From an uncultured Rhodocyclaceae bacterium (GTDB lineage: Bacteria > Pseudomonadota > Gammaproteobacteria > Burkholderiales > Rhodocyclaceae), in NCBI GenBank assembly GCA_903930805.1, contig CAIYZZ010000309.1, forward strand, positions 1-7,176: a stretch of DNA of 7,176 nt. The letters run 5' to 3'. Of the stretch, positions 6,361-7,176 are shown one piece after another. Position numbers and translations under genes: made by a program. The notes under the pieces are model-generated. The model was not told the DNA's origin. It was given only the letters and a program-made list of their open reading frames with translations, and did no database searches. Within the stretch, counting starts at the first letter, position 1. The number at the start of each line of letters is the position of its first letter.

Positions 6361-6389
6361 GAGCGCGTCCTGCGTCACCGAAAGCGAAG

Positions 6390-6425
6390 CGGGCAGACGC
6401 AGGTTTCATGGTCTGGGTCTGCCCG
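6390..6425. repeat. Perfect 9-bp inverted repeat between tRNA-Gln and prs
   Basis: CGGGCAGAC (6390-6398) pairs exactly with GTCTGCCCG (6417-6425) across an 18-base loop. It falls in the 74-base gap after the tRNA 3' end and before the prs start. No T-run follows on the minus strand, so it is not a standard terminator. It could aid processing of the tRNA from the prs mRNA or shape the prs leader. Confidence 0.5.
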
Positions 6426-6434
6426 ATGAAGTTC

Positions 6435-6511
6435 TGGCTGGGGAGGAAGGATTCGAACCTTCGCATGCTGGAATCAAAATCCAGTGCCTTAACCAGCTTG
6501 GCGACTCCCCA
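6435..6511 (-). tRNA. tRNA-Gln (anticodon TTG)
   Basis: The cloverleaf is complete on the minus strand: acceptor stem TGGGGAG/CTCCCCA, D arm GCC...GGC containing CTGGTTAA, anticodon stem CTGGA/TCCAG with loop TTTTGAT giving anticodon TTG, and T arm GAAGG/CCTTC with loop TTCGAAT. The discriminator base is G and the 3' CCA is encoded (6437-6435), 77 bases in total. It reads CAA and, by wobble, CAG codons. Its place between ispE and prs is the usual betaproteobacterial arrangement. Confidence 0.96.
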
Positions 6512-6545
6512 AGGTCGGCGGCCAAAAAACTAGCTCGTCGAAAGG

Positions 6546-6562
6546 ACGCGGATTTTCCGCGT
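6546..6562. terminator. Weak terminator-like hairpin after ispE
   Basis: ACGCGGA and TCCGCGT pair perfectly (7 bp) across a 3-base loop, 14 bases after the ispE stop. On the minus strand it is followed by CCTTTCG, with a T6 run only further on at about 6530-6525, so termination would be weak and ispE may be transcribed into tRNA-Gln. No clear separate tRNA promoter is visible in the 65-base gap. Confidence 0.3.
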
Positions 6563-6576
6563 TTTACGGATGCCTG

Positions 6577-7176
6577 TCAATGCGTCAATGCACAGAGCGG
6601 ATGCGCCGCCAAGCCATCGACCACTTGTCCGCTCATGTCCTGCGGCAGGGCCATCAGGGCGGCTGCGGCTGCGGCAGGGTTACCGAATTCGACGAAACAG
6701 CAGGCACCGGAGCCGGTCATGCGGGCATCACCGTGCTGGCGCAGCCAGTCGAGATGACGCCCGACTTCGGGATAAAACGCACAGGCCACCGCTTCGAGAT
6801 CATTGTGACCAAAGCCCTGCCGCCAGTCGGCCGGCAGAATCACCGGTGTGTCGCGTCTGAGGTCTGGCGAGCGAAATATCTCCGCAGTCGGCACTGACAC
6901 CGCAGGCATGGTCAGCAAATACGCTGTTGCTGGTGTGCTCACATTGGTAAAAGTTTCACCGATGCCTTCGGCGAAGGCGCCGTGGCCATGGATGAAGATC
7001 GGTACATCGGCACCCAGGCTCAGACCGATCGCCTGCAATGCCTGACGCGATAACCCGCAGCCCCACAGGTGATTGAGGGCAAGCAAGGTGGTGGCGGCAT
7101 CTGAACTGCCACCGCCCAGTCCGCCGCCCATGGGGATGCGTTTTTCCAGGTGAATGGTCACGCCTGATGCCGTCCC
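6577..7176 (-). CDS. ispE: 4-diphosphocytidyl-2-C-methyl-D-erythritol kinase, C-terminal part (5' end outside window)
   Basis: Phosphorylates the 2-hydroxyl of CDP-methylerythritol using ATP, in the non-mevalonate isoprenoid pathway. 199 residues are visible; about the first third of the protein lies beyond the window edge. The ATP-binding GHMP-kinase motif PMGGGLGGGSSDAA is at visible residues 15-28, preceded by VTIHLEKRI. LGADVPIFIHGHGAFAEGIGE follows, and the C-terminal glycine motif DARMTGSGACCFVEF lies near the end. The frame ends in TGA at 6577. It is followed by tRNA-Gln, prs, rplY and pth on the same strand. No damage is seen. Confidence 0.95.
   Translation of the reverse strand, partial: GTASGVTIHLEKRIPMGGGLGGGSSDAATTLLALNHLWGCGLSRQALQAIGLSLGADVPIFIHGHGAFAEGIGETFTNVSTPATAYLLTMPAVSVPTAEIFRSPDLRRDTPVILPADWRQGFGHNDLEAVACAFYPEVGRHLDWLRQHGDARMTGSGACCFVEFGNPAAAAAALMALPQDMSGQVVDGLAAHPLCALTH

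Noticed and set aside
6361..6378. Start of prs at the upstream GTG (6378)
   Set aside because: The family in this group begins MAYDSLMVF, which corresponds to the ATG at 6360 with its own ribosome site.

Overview
The right half of the window (about 4010-7176) is an ordinary betaproteobacterial housekeeping block, all on the minus strand, in the order ispE (cut by the window end), tRNA-Gln(TTG), prs, rplY/ctc, pth, then the start of ychF. This gene order, the Prs N-terminus (MAYDSLMVF) and the long Ctc-type L25 point to a member of the Betaproteobacteria. The genus cannot be told from this window.

The block breaks off inside ychF. Only the first 39 or so codons remain recognisable (P-loop through the TIEPN motif), then the frame reads two foreign residues and a stop at 3882. 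Everything to the left looks like accessory DNA: it appears visibly less GC-rich and has no housekeeping genes. I read about 3889 as the right-hand boundary of an inserted island, or of a deletion or rearrangement. No integrase is visible, so the rest of the element would lie left of position 1.

The accessory part has three layers. (1) 3531-3881 is non-coding but rich in short perfect hairpins next to the junction. (2) 2815-3530 holds two small plus-strand helix-turn-helix proteins: an 85-aa XRE regulator, and a 117-aa protein resembling phage repressor DNA-binding domains. (3) 1-2695 holds two minus-strand nuclease genes transcribed away from the regulators: a 424-aa protein with a PD-(D/E)XK core, and a long ORF joining an endonuclease/exonuclease/phosphatase (EEP) domain in frame to a DnaQ-like DEDD 3'-5' exonuclease. 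The second ORF leaves the window at position 1.

Two nearly identical 12-bp dyads (GCAA-N4-TTGC) lie in the divergent promoter region and just upstream of the second helix-turn-helix gene, which suggests one repressor controls both sides. The most interesting hypothesis is a repressor-controlled module with three nuclease folds on a mobile island, possibly for defence, DNA processing or element maintenance. That role is inferred from domains and context and is not shown by the sequence.
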